Positions 52,108 to 62,124 of a DNA stretch of 64,000 bases are shown piece after piece. Both the position numbers and the translations under genes were made by a program. The notes under the pieces are model-generated. The model had not been told where the DNA came from. It ran no database searches and saw only the letters and a list, made by a program, of their open reading frames with translations. The stretch lies in contig NZ_SMGP01000004.1 of assembly GCF_004339745.1 (NCBI RefSeq), forward strand, positions 930,001 through 994,000, read 5' to 3'. How positions within the stretch are numbered: position 1 is the first letter of the stretch; each line of letters starts with the position of its first letter. Source of the DNA: Paraburkholderia sp. BL9I2N2. GTDB taxonomy: Bacteria; Pseudomonadota; Gammaproteobacteria; Burkholderiales; Burkholderiaceae.

Positions 52108-52611
52108 ATGAAGGATATCTATTTAAAATTCGGCAATCCGGCGATCAAGGGCGAGTCCGCCGATAAGGATCACGCCGGCTGGATCGAAATCGATTCGTGG
52201 AGCCACTCGATCACGCAACCGCGTTCGGCAACCGCCTCGACCGCAGGTGGTCACACCTCCGAGCGTTGCGAACATGCCGACATGCAGTTCACGAAAGACA
52301 TCGACGTGGTCAGCCCGCTGATCTACCAACACGCGTCCGGCGGCACGACGTTCGACGAAGTCACGATCGACTTCATGCGTTCGGATGGCGAAGGCAATCG
52401 CATCAAGTACCTGGAAGTCAAACTCAAGTACGTGATCATTTCGAGCGTGACGCCGAGCGTGGTGGGCGAAGGCCTGCCGACCGAACAGTTCTCGCTGAAG
52501 TACGCCGCCGTGCAGTGGAAGTACACGCAGCAGAAGATTGGCGGCAACCAGGGCGGCAACGCGCAAGGCGCGTGGAGCCTGACGAAGAACGACAAGACGT
52601 ACGCGGTCTGA
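52108..52611 (+). CDS. hcp: T6SS tube protein Hcp (TssD)
   Basis: A 167-residue Hcp1-family protein: KDIYLKFGNPAIKGESADKDHAGWIEIDSWSHSI at the N-terminus, the DFMRSDGEGNRIKYLEVKL strand and the C-terminal GGNQGGN loop. Hexameric rings stack as the inner tube and carry small effectors. It lies downstream of a strong hairpin in the operon, which could favour hcp mRNA accumulation. Confidence 0.97.
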   Translation: MKDIYLKFGNPAIKGESADKDHAGWIEIDSWSHSITQPRSATASTAGGHTSERCEHADMQFTKDIDVVSPLIYQHASGGTTFDEVTIDFMRSDGEGNRIKYLEVKLKYVIISSVTPSVVGEGLPTEQFSLKYAAVQWKYTQQKIGGNQGGNAQGAWSLTKNDKTYAV

Positions 52612-52696
52612 TGCGCGGGTGCACGCGGCGCGCGGGGCTCGAAAGGGTTGTCGCTCACGGTGTGTGCCTTGCATCGATCCGTTTCTTCGGACGCTG

Positions 52697-53176
52697 ATGA
52701 AACGCTTCGAACCCAGCTTTCTCGACAAGCTGTTCGACGACGAACCGCATCTGCCGGCTTCCCCGGCGATGCGGCAATTGTCGTTGGATGAATTGAAGAG
52801 CACGGTCGCGCGCGACGTGGAGGCGATCCTGAATACGCGCATTGCGCTGACCGAGCACGAACTGGCGGCGCTGCCGGAATGCCAGCGCTCGGTGCTCACG
52901 TACGGTCTGAATGATTTCGCGGGCCTGAGCCTCGCAAGCCATTACGACCGCACCTTCATTTGCAAATCGATTCAACAGGCCATTGCGCGGCACGAGCCGC
53001 GCTTGCAGCAGGTGGCGGTCACGCTCGAATTGAACGAACAATCCACCAATGCGCTGAACTTCGCGATTCAGGCGCTGTTGGTGGTCCATCCGGCGGAAGA
53101 ACCGGTGAGTTTCGATGCGATGCTGCAGCCTTCCACGTTGCAATACTCGGTGACGCGCGCACGCGCGAAGCTGTAG
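52697..53176 (+). CDS. tssE: T6SS baseplate protein TssE
   Basis: A 159-residue gp25-like protein. The conserved blocks are PSFLDKLFDD, VARDVEAILNTR, VLTYGLNDFAGLSL and the C-terminal region before VSFDAMLQPS. It forms the inner baseplate wedge with TssFG. ATG 52697 (MKRFEPSF) is chosen; the 26-codon longer frame is Arg-rich and non-homologous. Confidence 0.92.
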   Translation: MKRFEPSFLDKLFDDEPHLPASPAMRQLSLDELKSTVARDVEAILNTRIALTEHELAALPECQRSVLTYGLNDFAGLSLASHYDRTFICKSIQQAIARHEPRLQQVAVTLELNEQSTNALNFAIQALLVVHPAEEPVSFDAMLQPSTLQYSVTRARAKL

Positions 53177-53310
53177 TAGCAGAATTTTCAACCGCTGCAT
53201 TCGCGTAGCGGCGTTGTCTAGCAGTTGCTTTTGTACCGCTTTGCCGCAGCCGTTACGCGCGACGGTGGCGATAGTTTGGGCGGAGAGGCTTCAGGTCCGG
53301 GGATAGATCG

Positions 53311-55149
53311 ATGGAAGAATTGCTGCCGTATTACGAGCGCGAGTTGTCATTTCTGCGGCGCTATTCGCGCGACTTCGCCGAGCGCTACCCGAAGATCGCG
53401 GCGCGTCTGGCCATGTCCGGCGAACACTGCGAGGACCCGCACGTCGAGCGGATGATCGAATCGTTCGCGTTGCTCGGCGCGCGCATCAACAAGAAACTCG
53501 ACGACGATTACCCCGAATTCACCGAGGCGCTGCTGGAAGTGCTGTATCCGCACTACCTGCGGCCGTTTCCGTCGTGCTCGATTGCTCAGTTGGGCACGTC
53601 CACCGCGCTGAGTCATCTGACCGAACCGGTTCGGGTCGAACGCGGCACCGAACTCAAGTCGCGGCCCATTCGTGGCGTGCAATGCCGTTTCCGTACCGCC
53701 TACGACGTGACGCTGGCGCCGATCCGCATCTCGGAGGCGAAATACACGTCGGTGGCGATGGCGCCGAGTGCCACCGTGCTGCCGGGCAATGCCACGGCGA
53801 TCGTGTCGATCACCTTTGAATCGACGGCGGCGCAACTCGATCTCTCCGCGCTGAAAGTCGGGACACTGCGCACGCATCTGCACGGCGAGCAGTCTTTTAT
53901 CGCGGCCTTGGCGGATTGTCTGTTCATCAACGGAATGGCCACTTACGTGGAAGCCGACCGTCGCGGCGTGTGGAAACAATTGCGCGAATCGCCGGTCGTG
54001 CAAGCCGGTTTCGACGAAGAAGACGCGCTGATCGACTATCCGGCCAAATCGCACCCGGCGTACCGGTTGCTGACCGAATACTTCGCGTTCCCCGAGAAAT
54101 TCAACTTCGCCGACTTCGATCTGGCGGCGATGACACGCGCAAGCGGCCGCTGCCAGCGTTTGACGCTGCATGTCGTGTTGAAGGAAGTGCGCAGCGACTC
54201 GCACATTGCGCGGCTGCTGGATTCACTGGCCGCGCATCATTTCCGCCTGTTCTGCACGCCGGTGGTGAATCTGTTCGAACAGCACGGCGAGCCGATCCGT
54301 ATCAGCCATCAGGCGATTTCGTATCCGGTGATCGCCGAAGCGCGTCGCGCGTTTGCCTACGAAGTCTATTCGATCGATTCGGTGAAGCTCGTCAGGCAAC
54401 AGGCGAATGAAGAATCGGTAATTGAATTCCGGCCGTTCTATTCATTGCATCACGGCGAAGCGGCGCGTGCGGGTCACTATTGGTTCGCACGGCGCAATGA
54501 TTGGGTCGCGCAGAAAAGCCCCGGCTACGAGACTGAAATCTCGATCGTCGATATCGACTTCGAACCGGCCGCGCCGCAAACCGATACCTTGAGTCTCAAT
54601 CTGACGTGTACCAATCGCGATTTGCCCGCGGGCCTCGCGGTGGGACTCGAAGGCGGCGATCTGTTTCTCGAAGGCGGCTCGCTGACCGGCAGCATCTCGA
54701 TGCTGCGCCGGCCTACGCCGAGCGTGCGCTTCGAGCGCGGACGCGCCGCGCATTGGCGGCTGATCTCGCATCTGGCGTTGAATCACGTATCGCTCGCGAA
54801 TAGCGGCTTGTCGGCGCTCAAGGAAATGCTCGTGCTCTACGACTTGCGGCGCACGGCGGTGTCCGCGCGGCATATCGACGGGCTGGTCGGCATCGAACAG
54901 CGCGCCGCCGTGCAATGGCTGCCGGGCAAACCGTTCGCCACGTTCGTGCGCGGCATCGAGATTCGTTTGACGATCGACGAAGAGCATTTCGTCGGCACGA
55001 GTCTCGCGTCGTTCGTGCGCGTGATCGACACGTTTTTTGGGCTGTACGTGCATCTGAACAGCTTTGTGCAACTGGTCGTCGTGTCGAAGCGCACTGGCGA
55101 GGAGATTCTGCGATGCAAACCGCGCAGCGGCGAATCGATCCTGGCGTAG
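53311..55149 (+). CDS. tssF: T6SS baseplate protein TssF
   Basis: A 612-residue protein of normal length, opening with the hallmark EELLPYYERELSFLRRY and DFAERYPKIAARLAMSGE, then DDDYPEFTEALLEVLYPHYLRPFPS. It forms wedge heterotrimers with two TssF and one TssG. The gene follows tssE after 134 bp without a clear terminator and overlaps tssG by 37 bp. Confidence 0.95.
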   Translation: MEELLPYYERELSFLRRYSRDFAERYPKIAARLAMSGEHCEDPHVERMIESFALLGARINKKLDDDYPEFTEALLEVLYPHYLRPFPSCSIAQLGTSTALSHLTEPVRVERGTELKSRPIRGVQCRFRTAYDVTLAPIRISEAKYTSVAMAPSATVLPGNATAIVSITFESTAAQLDLSALKVGTLRTHLHGEQSFIAALADCLFINGMATYVEADRRGVWKQLRESPVVQAGFDEEDALIDYPAKSHPAYRLLTEYFAFPEKFNFADFDLAAMTRASGRCQRLTLHVVLKEVRSDSHIARLLDSLAAHHFRLFCTPVVNLFEQHGEPIRISHQAISYPVIAEARRAFAYEVYSIDSVKLVRQQANEESVIEFRPFYSLHHGEAARAGHYWFARRNDWVAQKSPGYETEISIVDIDFEPAAPQTDTLSLNLTCTNRDLPAGLAVGLEGGDLFLEGGSLTGSISMLRRPTPSVRFERGRAAHWRLISHLALNHVSLANSGLSALKEMLVLYDLRRTAVSARHIDGLVGIEQRAAVQWLPGKPFATFVRGIEIRLTIDEEHFVGTSLASFVRVIDTFFGLYVHLNSFVQLVVVSKRTGEEILRCKPRSGESILA

Positions 55150-56207
55150 TCGAGCAGCTTCTCGACGAGCCGCATCGCTTCGAATTTTTTCAGGCGGTGC
55201 GGATTCTCGAGAAGTGGTTCGCGCAGCAATCGCCAACCCACACCGGACGTCCCGGCGAAATCGTCGCGCGGCGGATTGCCTTTCGCAATTCGCTGTCGAT
55301 GTCGTTTCCGCCGAGCGAGATTCACGGCGCGCAGTCTTACGACGACGCAGGCGCGGCGCTGAAGGAAAAAGCACAACGCACGGTGGCGCTCGAAAACGGC
55401 TCGCTCGACAAGGTCGATATCACACCGGCTTTTTTCGGTTTGCTCGGCGGGCAGGGCGCATTGCCGCTGCATTACACCGAGCAGATCATCGCGCGTGAGC
55501 AGATCAAGCGGGATCGCGCCGCGCGTGAGTTTTTCGACGTGTTTTCGAATCGTGCGACGGCGCTGTTCTACGCGGCGTGGAAGAAATACCGCTTACCGTT
55601 TCACTACGAGCTGGATCGCGACGAACGCTATTTGCCTTTGCTGCTCGCGCTCGCCGGCGTCTCCGACGACGATACGCGTAACAGCCTGCAAAGCGGCGAT
55701 GGCGCGCTATTCGACGAGGCGATTGCCGGTTACGCGCTGGCTGCGCGGCATCGCCCGGTATCGGCGGCTTATTTGCAACGCACGCTGTCGGAGTACTTCA
55801 AGGTGCCGGTGCGCGTCGAGCAGTTCATCGGTAAATGGTACGACGTGCCACGCGATCAGTTGACCTTGCTCGGCAGCGTCAACGCGACGCTCGGCGCGAC
55901 CGCGCTGGCGGGCGAGCGCGTCTGGCAACGCGACATGCGCGCGCGTCTCGTGATCGGACCGCTCGACAAGGCCGACTATGAAGCGTTTTTACCGGGCGCC
56001 GATCGCGCGGTGGCGCTCGAACGCATGCTCACGCTGCTCGCGGGCGTCACGCTCGAATACGAGGTGTCGCTGGTGCTGCGTCGCGAGGCCGTCGGACCGA
56101 GCCTGTTGAGCAAGGGCGCGCGCCTCGGCTGGGACGCGTTCCTCTGCACGAAGGAAGCCGACCGTGACCGCGCGGATGCCCGCTACGAATTGCACGTGAT
56201 TCACTGA
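55113..56207 (+). CDS. tssG: T6SS baseplate protein TssG
   Basis: A 364-residue protein. FEFFQAVRILEKW near the N-terminus, GGQGALPLHYTEQII and FYAAWKKYRLPFHYE are TssG signatures. ATG 55113 lies inside the tssF 3' end, a 37-bp overlap indicating translational coupling. An upstream 66-codon extension is antisense-like within tssF and rejected. Confidence 0.94.
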   Translation: MQTAQRRIDPGVVEQLLDEPHRFEFFQAVRILEKWFAQQSPTHTGRPGEIVARRIAFRNSLSMSFPPSEIHGAQSYDDAGAALKEKAQRTVALENGSLDKVDITPAFFGLLGGQGALPLHYTEQIIAREQIKRDRAAREFFDVFSNRATALFYAAWKKYRLPFHYELDRDERYLPLLLALAGVSDDDTRNSLQSGDGALFDEAIAGYALAARHRPVSAAYLQRTLSEYFKVPVRVEQFIGKWYDVPRDQLTLLGSVNATLGATALAGERVWQRDMRARLVIGPLDKADYEAFLPGADRAVALERMLTLLAGVTLEYEVSLVLRREAVGPSLLSKGARLGWDAFLCTKEADRDRADARYELHVIH

Positions 56208-56242
56208 CCATAACGACAGAACCCGGACCCGGACCGCACGAC

Positions 56243-58918
56243 ATGAGTACGTCCCTCAATACCCTGATCGCCAAACTGAACCCGACCTGCCGGCAGGCTG
56301 CTTTGCTGGCGGCGAACAATTGTCTTGCGCGCGGTCACTACGAGGTCGACCTCGAGCATGTGGTGCTGGCGCTGCTGGACGAACCAGCGAGCGACGTCGC
56401 GCTGGTGCTGCGCGCGAGCAGGATCGACATGCACGCATTGCGCGCGGATCTCGAGCGCGAGTTGCAGCGTTTGAAAACCGGCAATACGCGCACGCCGGTA
56501 TTTTCGAAGCATCTGATCGAGTTGCTCGAACAGGCGTGGCTGATTGCGTCGCTCGATTCGCAGATCGGGCGGATCCGTTCGGGACATCTTCTGCTGGCGC
56601 TGCTGACCGCGCCGGATCTCGCGCAATTCGCCGAGCGCATGTCGCCGTTGCTGCGCGACGTGCGCGTGACCGACCTGAAGCACAAGTTCGATGAGCTGAC
56701 CACGGGTTCGCGCGAAGTCGAGCGCAGCAATGAGACGCAAAGCGCGGAAAGCGGCGCGGACGATGGGACGCCGACCGATACCGCGCCGGGCGCGCCGTCG
56801 AAAACGCCCGCGCTCGACACGTACACGAGCAACCTCACGCAGCGCGCGCGTGAAGGCAAGATCGATCCGGTGATCGGCCGCGAGGGCGAGATTCGCCAGA
56901 CCATCGACATTCTGATGCGCCGCCGCCAGAACAATCCGATCATGACAGGCGAAGCGGGCGTCGGTAAAACGGCGGTGGTCGAAGGTCTCGCGCTGCGCAT
57001 TGCCGCCGCCGACGTGCCCGCGCCGCTCAAAGGCGTAGCGCTGCACGTGCTCGACATGGGTTTGCTGCAAGCCGGCGCGAGCGTGAAAGGCGAGTTCGAA
57101 AACCGCCTGAAGAACGTGATCGACGAGGTGAAGAAGAGTCCGCATCCGATCATTCTCTTTATCGACGAAGCGCACACGATCATCGGCGCGGGCGGCCAGG
57201 CAGGGCAGAACGATGCGGCTAATCTGCTCAAGCCGGCGTTGGCGCGAGGCGAGTTGCGCACCATTGCGGCCACCACATGGAGCGAGTACAAGAAGTACTT
57301 CGAGAAAGACGCTGCGCTCGCGCGGCGTTTCCAGGTCGTAAAGATCGAGGAGCCGAGCGAGACGCTCGCCGCGGCCATGTTGCGCGGCATGGCCGCGTTG
57401 ATGGAAAAGCACTTCAACGTGCGCGTGCTCGACGATGCGATCACTGAAGCGGTACGTCTATCGCATCGCTACATCAGCGGCCGGCAACTGCCGGACAAAG
57501 CGATCAGCGTGCTCGACACCGCTTGTGCGAAAGTCGCGCTCGCGCACAGTTCGACACCCGCAGCCATCGACGACACGAAGAAGCGCCTGGAACGTATCGA
57601 CGCTGAAATCGCCGCGCTGGACCGCGAAGTGGCGAGTGGCGCGCTGCACGACGAACGGCTCGCCGAATTGCGCGGCCTGCGCGAAGAAGACCTCAAGGAT
57701 CTCGCCGAAGACGAAGCGCGCTACGACAAGGAACGCGCATTGGTGACGGAGATCGTCGGCTTGCGCGCGGACATCGACGCGGCGCGCGTGAGCAGCGCTG
57801 ACCCTGAACAAGCCGACAAGGCACAGCAGGCACGCGAAACGCTCGGCACGCGCGTAGCCGAATTGCACGCCTTGCAAGGCGGCCAACCGATGGTGCCGTT
57901 GCAGGTCGACGGCCACGTGGTCGCCGAAATCGTCGCTTCGTGGACCGGCATTCCGCTTGGCCGCATGGTCAAGGACGAAATCCAGACCGTGCTGAACCTG
58001 CAACCGCTGCTGGCCGCGCGCGTGATAGGCCAGGACCACGCACTCGACGCGATCGCGCAGCGCGTGCGCACCGCGAGTGCAAATCTCGAAGACCCGAACA
58101 AACCGCGCGGCGTGTTCATGTTCGTCGGCCCGTCGGGCGTCGGCAAGACCGAAACCGCGCTCGCGCTGGCCGACGTGCTGTACGGCGGCGAACGCAAGAT
58201 GGTCACGATCAACATGAGCGAGTATCAGGAAGCGCATAGCGTATCCGGCCTGAAAGGCTCGCCGCCGGGCTATGTCGGTTACGGCGAGGGCGGCGTGCTG
58301 ACCGAAGCGGTGCGCCGCAATCCGTATTCCGTGGTGCTGCTCGACGAAGTCGAAAAGGCGCACCCCGATGTGCTCGAAATGTTCTTCCAGGTGTTCGACA
58401 AGGGCACGATGGACGACGCCGAAGGCCGCGAGATCGATTTCCGCAACACGCTGATCATTCTCACTTCGAACGTCGGCTCGCAGGCGGTGATGCAGGCCTG
58501 CCTGAACAAGAGCGCGGAAGAGTTGCCCGACGCCGACGAACTCGCGGAGACCTTACGTCCGCAACTGTACAAAGCGTTCAAACCGGCATTTCTCGGCCGC
58601 ATGAAAGTGGTGCCGTACTATCCGATTTCCGACGACGTGCTCGCCGAAATCATCGAATTGAAGCTCGATCGGATTCGCCGCCGCATCGAGTCGAATCACA
58701 AAGCGGTGTTCGAGTGGGACGAGTCGCTGGTCGATGCGGTGCTCGCGCGTTGCACCGAGGTGGACTCCGGCGCGCGCAACGTCGATCACATTCTGAACGG
58801 CACGCTATTGCCCGAAATCGCGCAGCAGGTGCTGGAGCGTGTGGCGAACGGCGCGGCGATCGAACGCATTGCCGTGCGCGCGAGCGAGGCCGGCGAATTC
58901 GATTACACGGTGGTGTGA
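56243..58918 (+). CDS. tssH: T6SS AAA+ ATPase TssH (ClpV)
   Basis: An 891-residue ClpB-type unfoldase. A Clp N-domain with the TssC-binding groove (about 1-150) precedes AAA1 with Walker A GEAGVGKT near 236 and a coiled-coil middle region (about 440-560). AAA2 has Walker A GPSGVGKTE near 629 and LFIDEAH/VVLLDEVEKA Walker B motifs. It disassembles contracted TssBC sheath. The N-terminal start and the lack of ClpB-like long coil support ClpV rather than ClpB. Confidence 0.96.
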   Translation: MSTSLNTLIAKLNPTCRQAALLAANNCLARGHYEVDLEHVVLALLDEPASDVALVLRASRIDMHALRADLERELQRLKTGNTRTPVFSKHLIELLEQAWLIASLDSQIGRIRSGHLLLALLTAPDLAQFAERMSPLLRDVRVTDLKHKFDELTTGSREVERSNETQSAESGADDGTPTDTAPGAPSKTPALDTYTSNLTQRAREGKIDPVIGREGEIRQTIDILMRRRQNNPIMTGEAGVGKTAVVEGLALRIAAADVPAPLKGVALHVLDMGLLQAGASVKGEFENRLKNVIDEVKKSPHPIILFIDEAHTIIGAGGQAGQNDAANLLKPALARGELRTIAATTWSEYKKYFEKDAALARRFQVVKIEEPSETLAAAMLRGMAALMEKHFNVRVLDDAITEAVRLSHRYISGRQLPDKAISVLDTACAKVALAHSSTPAAIDDTKKRLERIDAEIAALDREVASGALHDERLAELRGLREEDLKDLAEDEARYDKERALVTEIVGLRADIDAARVSSADPEQADKAQQARETLGTRVAELHALQGGQPMVPLQVDGHVVAEIVASWTGIPLGRMVKDEIQTVLNLQPLLAARVIGQDHALDAIAQRVRTASANLEDPNKPRGVFMFVGPSGVGKTETALALADVLYGGERKMVTINMSEYQEAHSVSGLKGSPPGYVGYGEGGVLTEAVRRNPYSVVLLDEVEKAHPDVLEMFFQVFDKGTMDDAEGREIDFRNTLIILTSNVGSQAVMQACLNKSAEELPDADELAETLRPQLYKAFKPAFLGRMKVVPYYPISDDVLAEIIELKLDRIRRRIESNHKAVFEWDESLVDAVLARCTEVDSGARNVDHILNGTLLPEIAQQVLERVANGAAIERIAVRASEAGEFDYTVV

Positions 58919-58971
58919 ACGGACGCGCCAATCTGTTTTAATGCCGTACCGGATACTTATTGCTTTCTTTC

Positions 58972-60078
58972 ATGCCGATCAATCTGAACACGTTGCTGGC
59001 TCCGCTCAGCGAAACCTCGCCTTGTGGCGAAGATCTGCTGTTTTCAGCGGATTTCGATGCGATTCAGCACGCGCGCCGTTTCGAAGACCCGTCGCTGGAT
59101 CAGGGCGAATGGGTCACGGAGATCAAGGAGGCCGATTGGCCTTTTGTGGTCGAGCGTTCGGGCAGTCTGCTGCAAACGCAGACCAAGGATTTGCGCCTCG
59201 CCGTGTGGCTCACTGAAGCACTCGCGATCGACGAGGGCATCAATGGTCTTTCGCAGGGCTACGCGCTGTTGACGGGGCTTTGCGAGCGCTACTGGGATCA
59301 CGTGCATCCGCTGCCGGAAGGCGACGACACCGAGTATCGTCTCGGCAACGTCGCGTGGCTGGTCGGCCGCACCGGCGATCTGCTGCGCGCCATGCCGCTC
59401 ACGTCGTCGCAAGGCAATGCGTACAGCACGATCGATTGGGACGTGGCCACGCACGTCGCGCAAGCCGTCAAGCGCGATCCGGATCACGCCGACGATATCG
59501 CGCGCGGCAAGCCGTCGATCGAACAGATCGAGGCGTCGAAGCGCGCTACGCCGTCGGCGTTTTACTCGGCGCTGCTTGTCGATCTTAAAGCGTTCGAAGC
59601 GGCCATGCTCGCACTCGAACAGGAACTGGACCGGCGCGCCGCCGACTCCGCGCCGAGTTTCCGTCAGGCGAAGGACGCGTACGAAAGCGTCTACCGCCTG
59701 GCCGAACGCTTTGCACGCGAACTGGGCGTGAACGCCGAAGCGCCGCCGCCCGCGAAAACGCCTGCGCCCAACGAAGTCGAACGTGCCGAGCCTACTTTCA
59801 AGACCGCACCGGAACGCGAGGAACCTGTGTTGACGACCATGCCGACGAGCCCGATTGCAGGAATCCAGAGCCGCGCGCAGGCCGTCGCGCAGTTGCGTGC
59901 GGTGGCCAAGTTCTTTCGCGCGACGGAGCCGCATAACCCTGCCGCGTATTTCGCCGACAAGGCGGCGGAGGCAGCGGATATGCCACTGCATCAATGGCTA
60001 TCGACCGTGGTGAAAGACGACGGATCGCTCGCGCATATTCGCGAGTTGCTGGGCGTGAAGCCGGAAGAGAACAGCTGA
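58972..60078 (+). CDS. tssA: T6SS cap protein TssA (ImpA-type)
   Basis: A 368-residue protein. The N-terminal ImpA domain has SETSPCGEDLLFSADFDAIQ, WLTEALAIDEGINGLSQGYALL and RYWDHVHPLPEGDD. The C-terminal part with RAQAVAQLRAVAKFFRATEPHNPAAY marks the short TssA class. TssA coordinates tube and sheath assembly. ATG 58972 (MPINLNTLL) is preferred over an upstream TTG. It ends the rightward operon before a bidirectional terminator. Confidence 0.93.
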   Translation: MPINLNTLLAPLSETSPCGEDLLFSADFDAIQHARRFEDPSLDQGEWVTEIKEADWPFVVERSGSLLQTQTKDLRLAVWLTEALAIDEGINGLSQGYALLTGLCERYWDHVHPLPEGDDTEYRLGNVAWLVGRTGDLLRAMPLTSSQGNAYSTIDWDVATHVAQAVKRDPDHADDIARGKPSIEQIEASKRATPSAFYSALLVDLKAFEAAMLALEQELDRRAADSAPSFRQAKDAYESVYRLAERFARELGVNAEAPPPAKTPAPNEVERAEPTFKTAPEREEPVLTTMPTSPIAGIQSRAQAVAQLRAVAKFFRATEPHNPAAYFADKAAEAADMPLHQWLSTVVKDDGSLAHIRELLGVKPEENS

Positions 60079-60101
60079 ACAAAGCCTTCAACGCAGCAAA
60101 C

Positions 60102-60144
60102 AAAAAAGCCTGGCTTCGGTTATCTATCGAAGCCAGGCTTTTTT
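60102..60144. terminator. Bidirectional terminator between tssA and the OmpA-like gene
   Basis: Perfect arms, including AGCCTGGCTTCG and its complement, are flanked by A6 on the left and T6 on the right, so either strand gives a stem followed by a T-run. It sits between converging operons. Confidence 0.95.
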
Positions 60145-60170
60145 CATGCACACCGCCACGCAGGGCTAAC

Positions 60171-61127
60171 TCAAGATCCCGCACGAAACTCGATGCGCCT
60201 ATTACGTGCCCGTCCATCGGTCGTGTCGTTCGACGCGATCGGCTGATCCGGACCGACGCCCGTCGTCGTCATCTGTTGCGGCGGGATGCCTTTCGCGACC
60301 AGATAACCCTTCACCGCATCCGCGCGCGCCTGGCTCAGCGCGATATTCGACGTGCGGTTGCCCGAGTTGTCAGTGTGCCCGATGATCGCGACGGTCTTGG
60401 TCGTCATTTTCCCCATCGCGGCGGCCATCTGATCGAGAATCGCGCGGCCTTGCGGTGTGAGCGTCGCGCTGCCGGTTTCGAATTCGATCGTGCGATTCGC
60501 GAGCGTCTGATCGAGCAGGCCTTGTTCGGAAGCGCTCACGCGCAGACCGTTCTTGATCGTGTAAGTCGGGTTCAGCGCATTCGCCATGTCGCTCGCAAGC
60601 TGCTGGCGCTGTGATTCGTTGTGCACTTCGCCCTTCACGTCGATCTGCGTGCCGTCGATTTTCAACTGGCCCTTGCTGATCTGCTTCAACTGCGGGCCGA
60701 TCAACTTTTGCACGTTCGCGGACCAGTTCGGCGGCGTGGCCACATCGGCGACTTCGATTTGGTCGACCACGTTGGCCGCGCCGTACGTATCGCGCAAGCG
60801 CGCAAGCACGGCCGCCTTGGTCGCTTCGTCCGGCACCTTGCCGCCGACCACGACCTGGCCCGGCGTCGCGTTGGCGGGCGGCGGCGCCGCGGTAATCGCG
60901 CCGGTGCCGGCGCCGGTCGTGCCGCTCGCGAGTCCCGCCGTATTCACCGCAGGGCCAGCATTGCCCACCGGCGCCGACGAAGCCGGCGGCAGCATCGTGG
61001 TGTGAATCGAAATGCCGCTGTTGTCGACCGGCGTGACGCGAGCCGGGCCGTCGTTGTCGGCATGCGCGAGGACGCTCAGCAGAAGACCGGCGAGCAGCAC
61101 GGACGTGCGAATGGAGAGATTCAGCAT
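60171..61127 (-). CDS. T6SS-linked OmpA-family protein
   Basis: A 318-residue exported protein with a cleavable signal peptide (LLLSVLAHA). The middle (about 85-205) holds BON-like repeats (GQVVVGGKVPDEATKAAVLARL, IDGTQIDVKGEVHNESQRQQLA). The C-terminal OmpA domain (about 210-318) has EFETGSATLTPQGR, the peptidoglycan-binding GHTDNSGN, and NIALSQARADAVKGYL. It is 4 bp after tagF on the same strand. It may supply the peptidoglycan anchor that TssL lacks. Confidence 0.85.
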   Translation of the reverse strand: MLNLSIRTSVLLAGLLLSVLAHADNDGPARVTPVDNSGISIHTTMLPPASSAPVGNAGPAVNTAGLASGTTGAGTGAITAAPPPANATPGQVVVGGKVPDEATKAAVLARLRDTYGAANVVDQIEVADVATPPNWSANVQKLIGPQLKQISKGQLKIDGTQIDVKGEVHNESQRQQLASDMANALNPTYTIKNGLRVSASEQGLLDQTLANRTIEFETGSATLTPQGRAILDQMAAAMGKMTTKTVAIIGHTDNSGNRTSNIALSQARADAVKGYLVAKGIPPQQMTTTGVGPDQPIASNDTTDGRARNRRIEFRAGS

Positions 61128-61131
61128 CGTG

Positions 61132-62124
61132 TCACGCTCCCGTGAATGCTTCGCGGAACGTGTCGATGCTGACGCGCAGCGACAGTTGCGGTTGATCGAG
61201 GTAACTGACGAGCTTGCTGATGCCATGATCGTTTTGTGCGTGTTCGTCGATCCACTCGGGATCGTCGATATCGATGTTGTGCGCCGCGTACGACTGCGGA
61301 TCGACCACGCTGTGCAGCGTCTTGGCCGAGGCGCCGTTAAAGCCGATGATGAGCCGCTCGCGCTCGGCAATCGTGCCGATGAAAATCGCCAGCTCGAAAT
61401 CCGCCTGCGCGACGAACGGCGCAATCAGTTCGAGCCAGAACGCGGCAACGAGGCTGCGGTAGAACGGATCGTTCGGCAGCGGCAAGGTCAGTCCGCGTTC
61501 AAGGTGCGAGGAGCCGCTTTGCATCACCGGACGCAGCAGCGAGCCGAGCGCCAGCATCGCGCCACGCAGACGCACCGGATGGCCGCTCGCGAGCAGCATC
61601 TGTTCGAGCCCGGAGAGTGTCTGGTGTTCGACGAAGTCGTTGAAGGTGCCGTCGTGCGGATTGCCCGGACCGGCGCCGATCTCGATGGGAACCTGCGTCT
61701 CGCCGAGCGCCTGCAGCGCGCCGGGCGGTTCGCTGGCGCCGAGTAGCGGCTTCATCTGCGCCGCGACGCGCGACCAGAGGCGCGCGAAGGCGAGCGGACT
61801 GTGCGCGAGGAACGTCAGCGGCTTTTCGACTTCGAGCGCGGTCGCGGCAAGAAACGGAAAGCGCCGCGACGACTGATCGTGGCTCGCCATCATATGCCCG
61901 GCGATCGCCAGCTTGCTGCGCGAGCCGAGGAACGCGAAGTGCATCGGCTTGGCGTTTTCGTAGACGATCTTCCAGCGCGGATCGTCGGTGAGCAGTTCCA
62001 TTGCTTCGGCGATCCAGCGGTCTAGCGTGGCCAGCAATTGCGGGTTATGCGCGCTCTTCACGAAGTCGCCGCGCGACGGGATCTTGCCGAAGTAGGCGAT
62101 TTGCGCCTGCACGGTTTGCGTCAT
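61132..62124 (-). CDS. tagF: T6SS-associated protein TagF
   Basis: A 330-residue cytoplasmic protein of the TagF/SciT family. IAYFGKIPSRGDFVKS is the family signature at the N-terminus; FVEHQTLSGLEQML and FYRSLVAAFWLEL follow. In Pseudomonas, TagF represses T6SS assembly post-translationally by sequestering Fha; here Fha and the kinase/phosphatase pair are not in the window. It overlaps tssM by 4 bp (ATGA). Confidence 0.9.
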   Translation of the reverse strand: MTQTVQAQIAYFGKIPSRGDFVKSAHNPQLLATLDRWIAEAMELLTDDPRWKIVYENAKPMHFAFLGSRSKLAIAGHMMASHDQSSRRFPFLAATALEVEKPLTFLAHSPLAFARLWSRVAAQMKPLLGASEPPGALQALGETQVPIEIGAGPGNPHDGTFNDFVEHQTLSGLEQMLLASGHPVRLRGAMLALGSLLRPVMQSGSSHLERGLTLPLPNDPFYRSLVAAFWLELIAPFVAQADFELAIFIGTIAERERLIIGFNGASAKTLHSVVDPQSYAAHNIDIDDPEWIDEHAQNDHGISKLVSYLDQPQLSLRVSIDTFREAFTGA

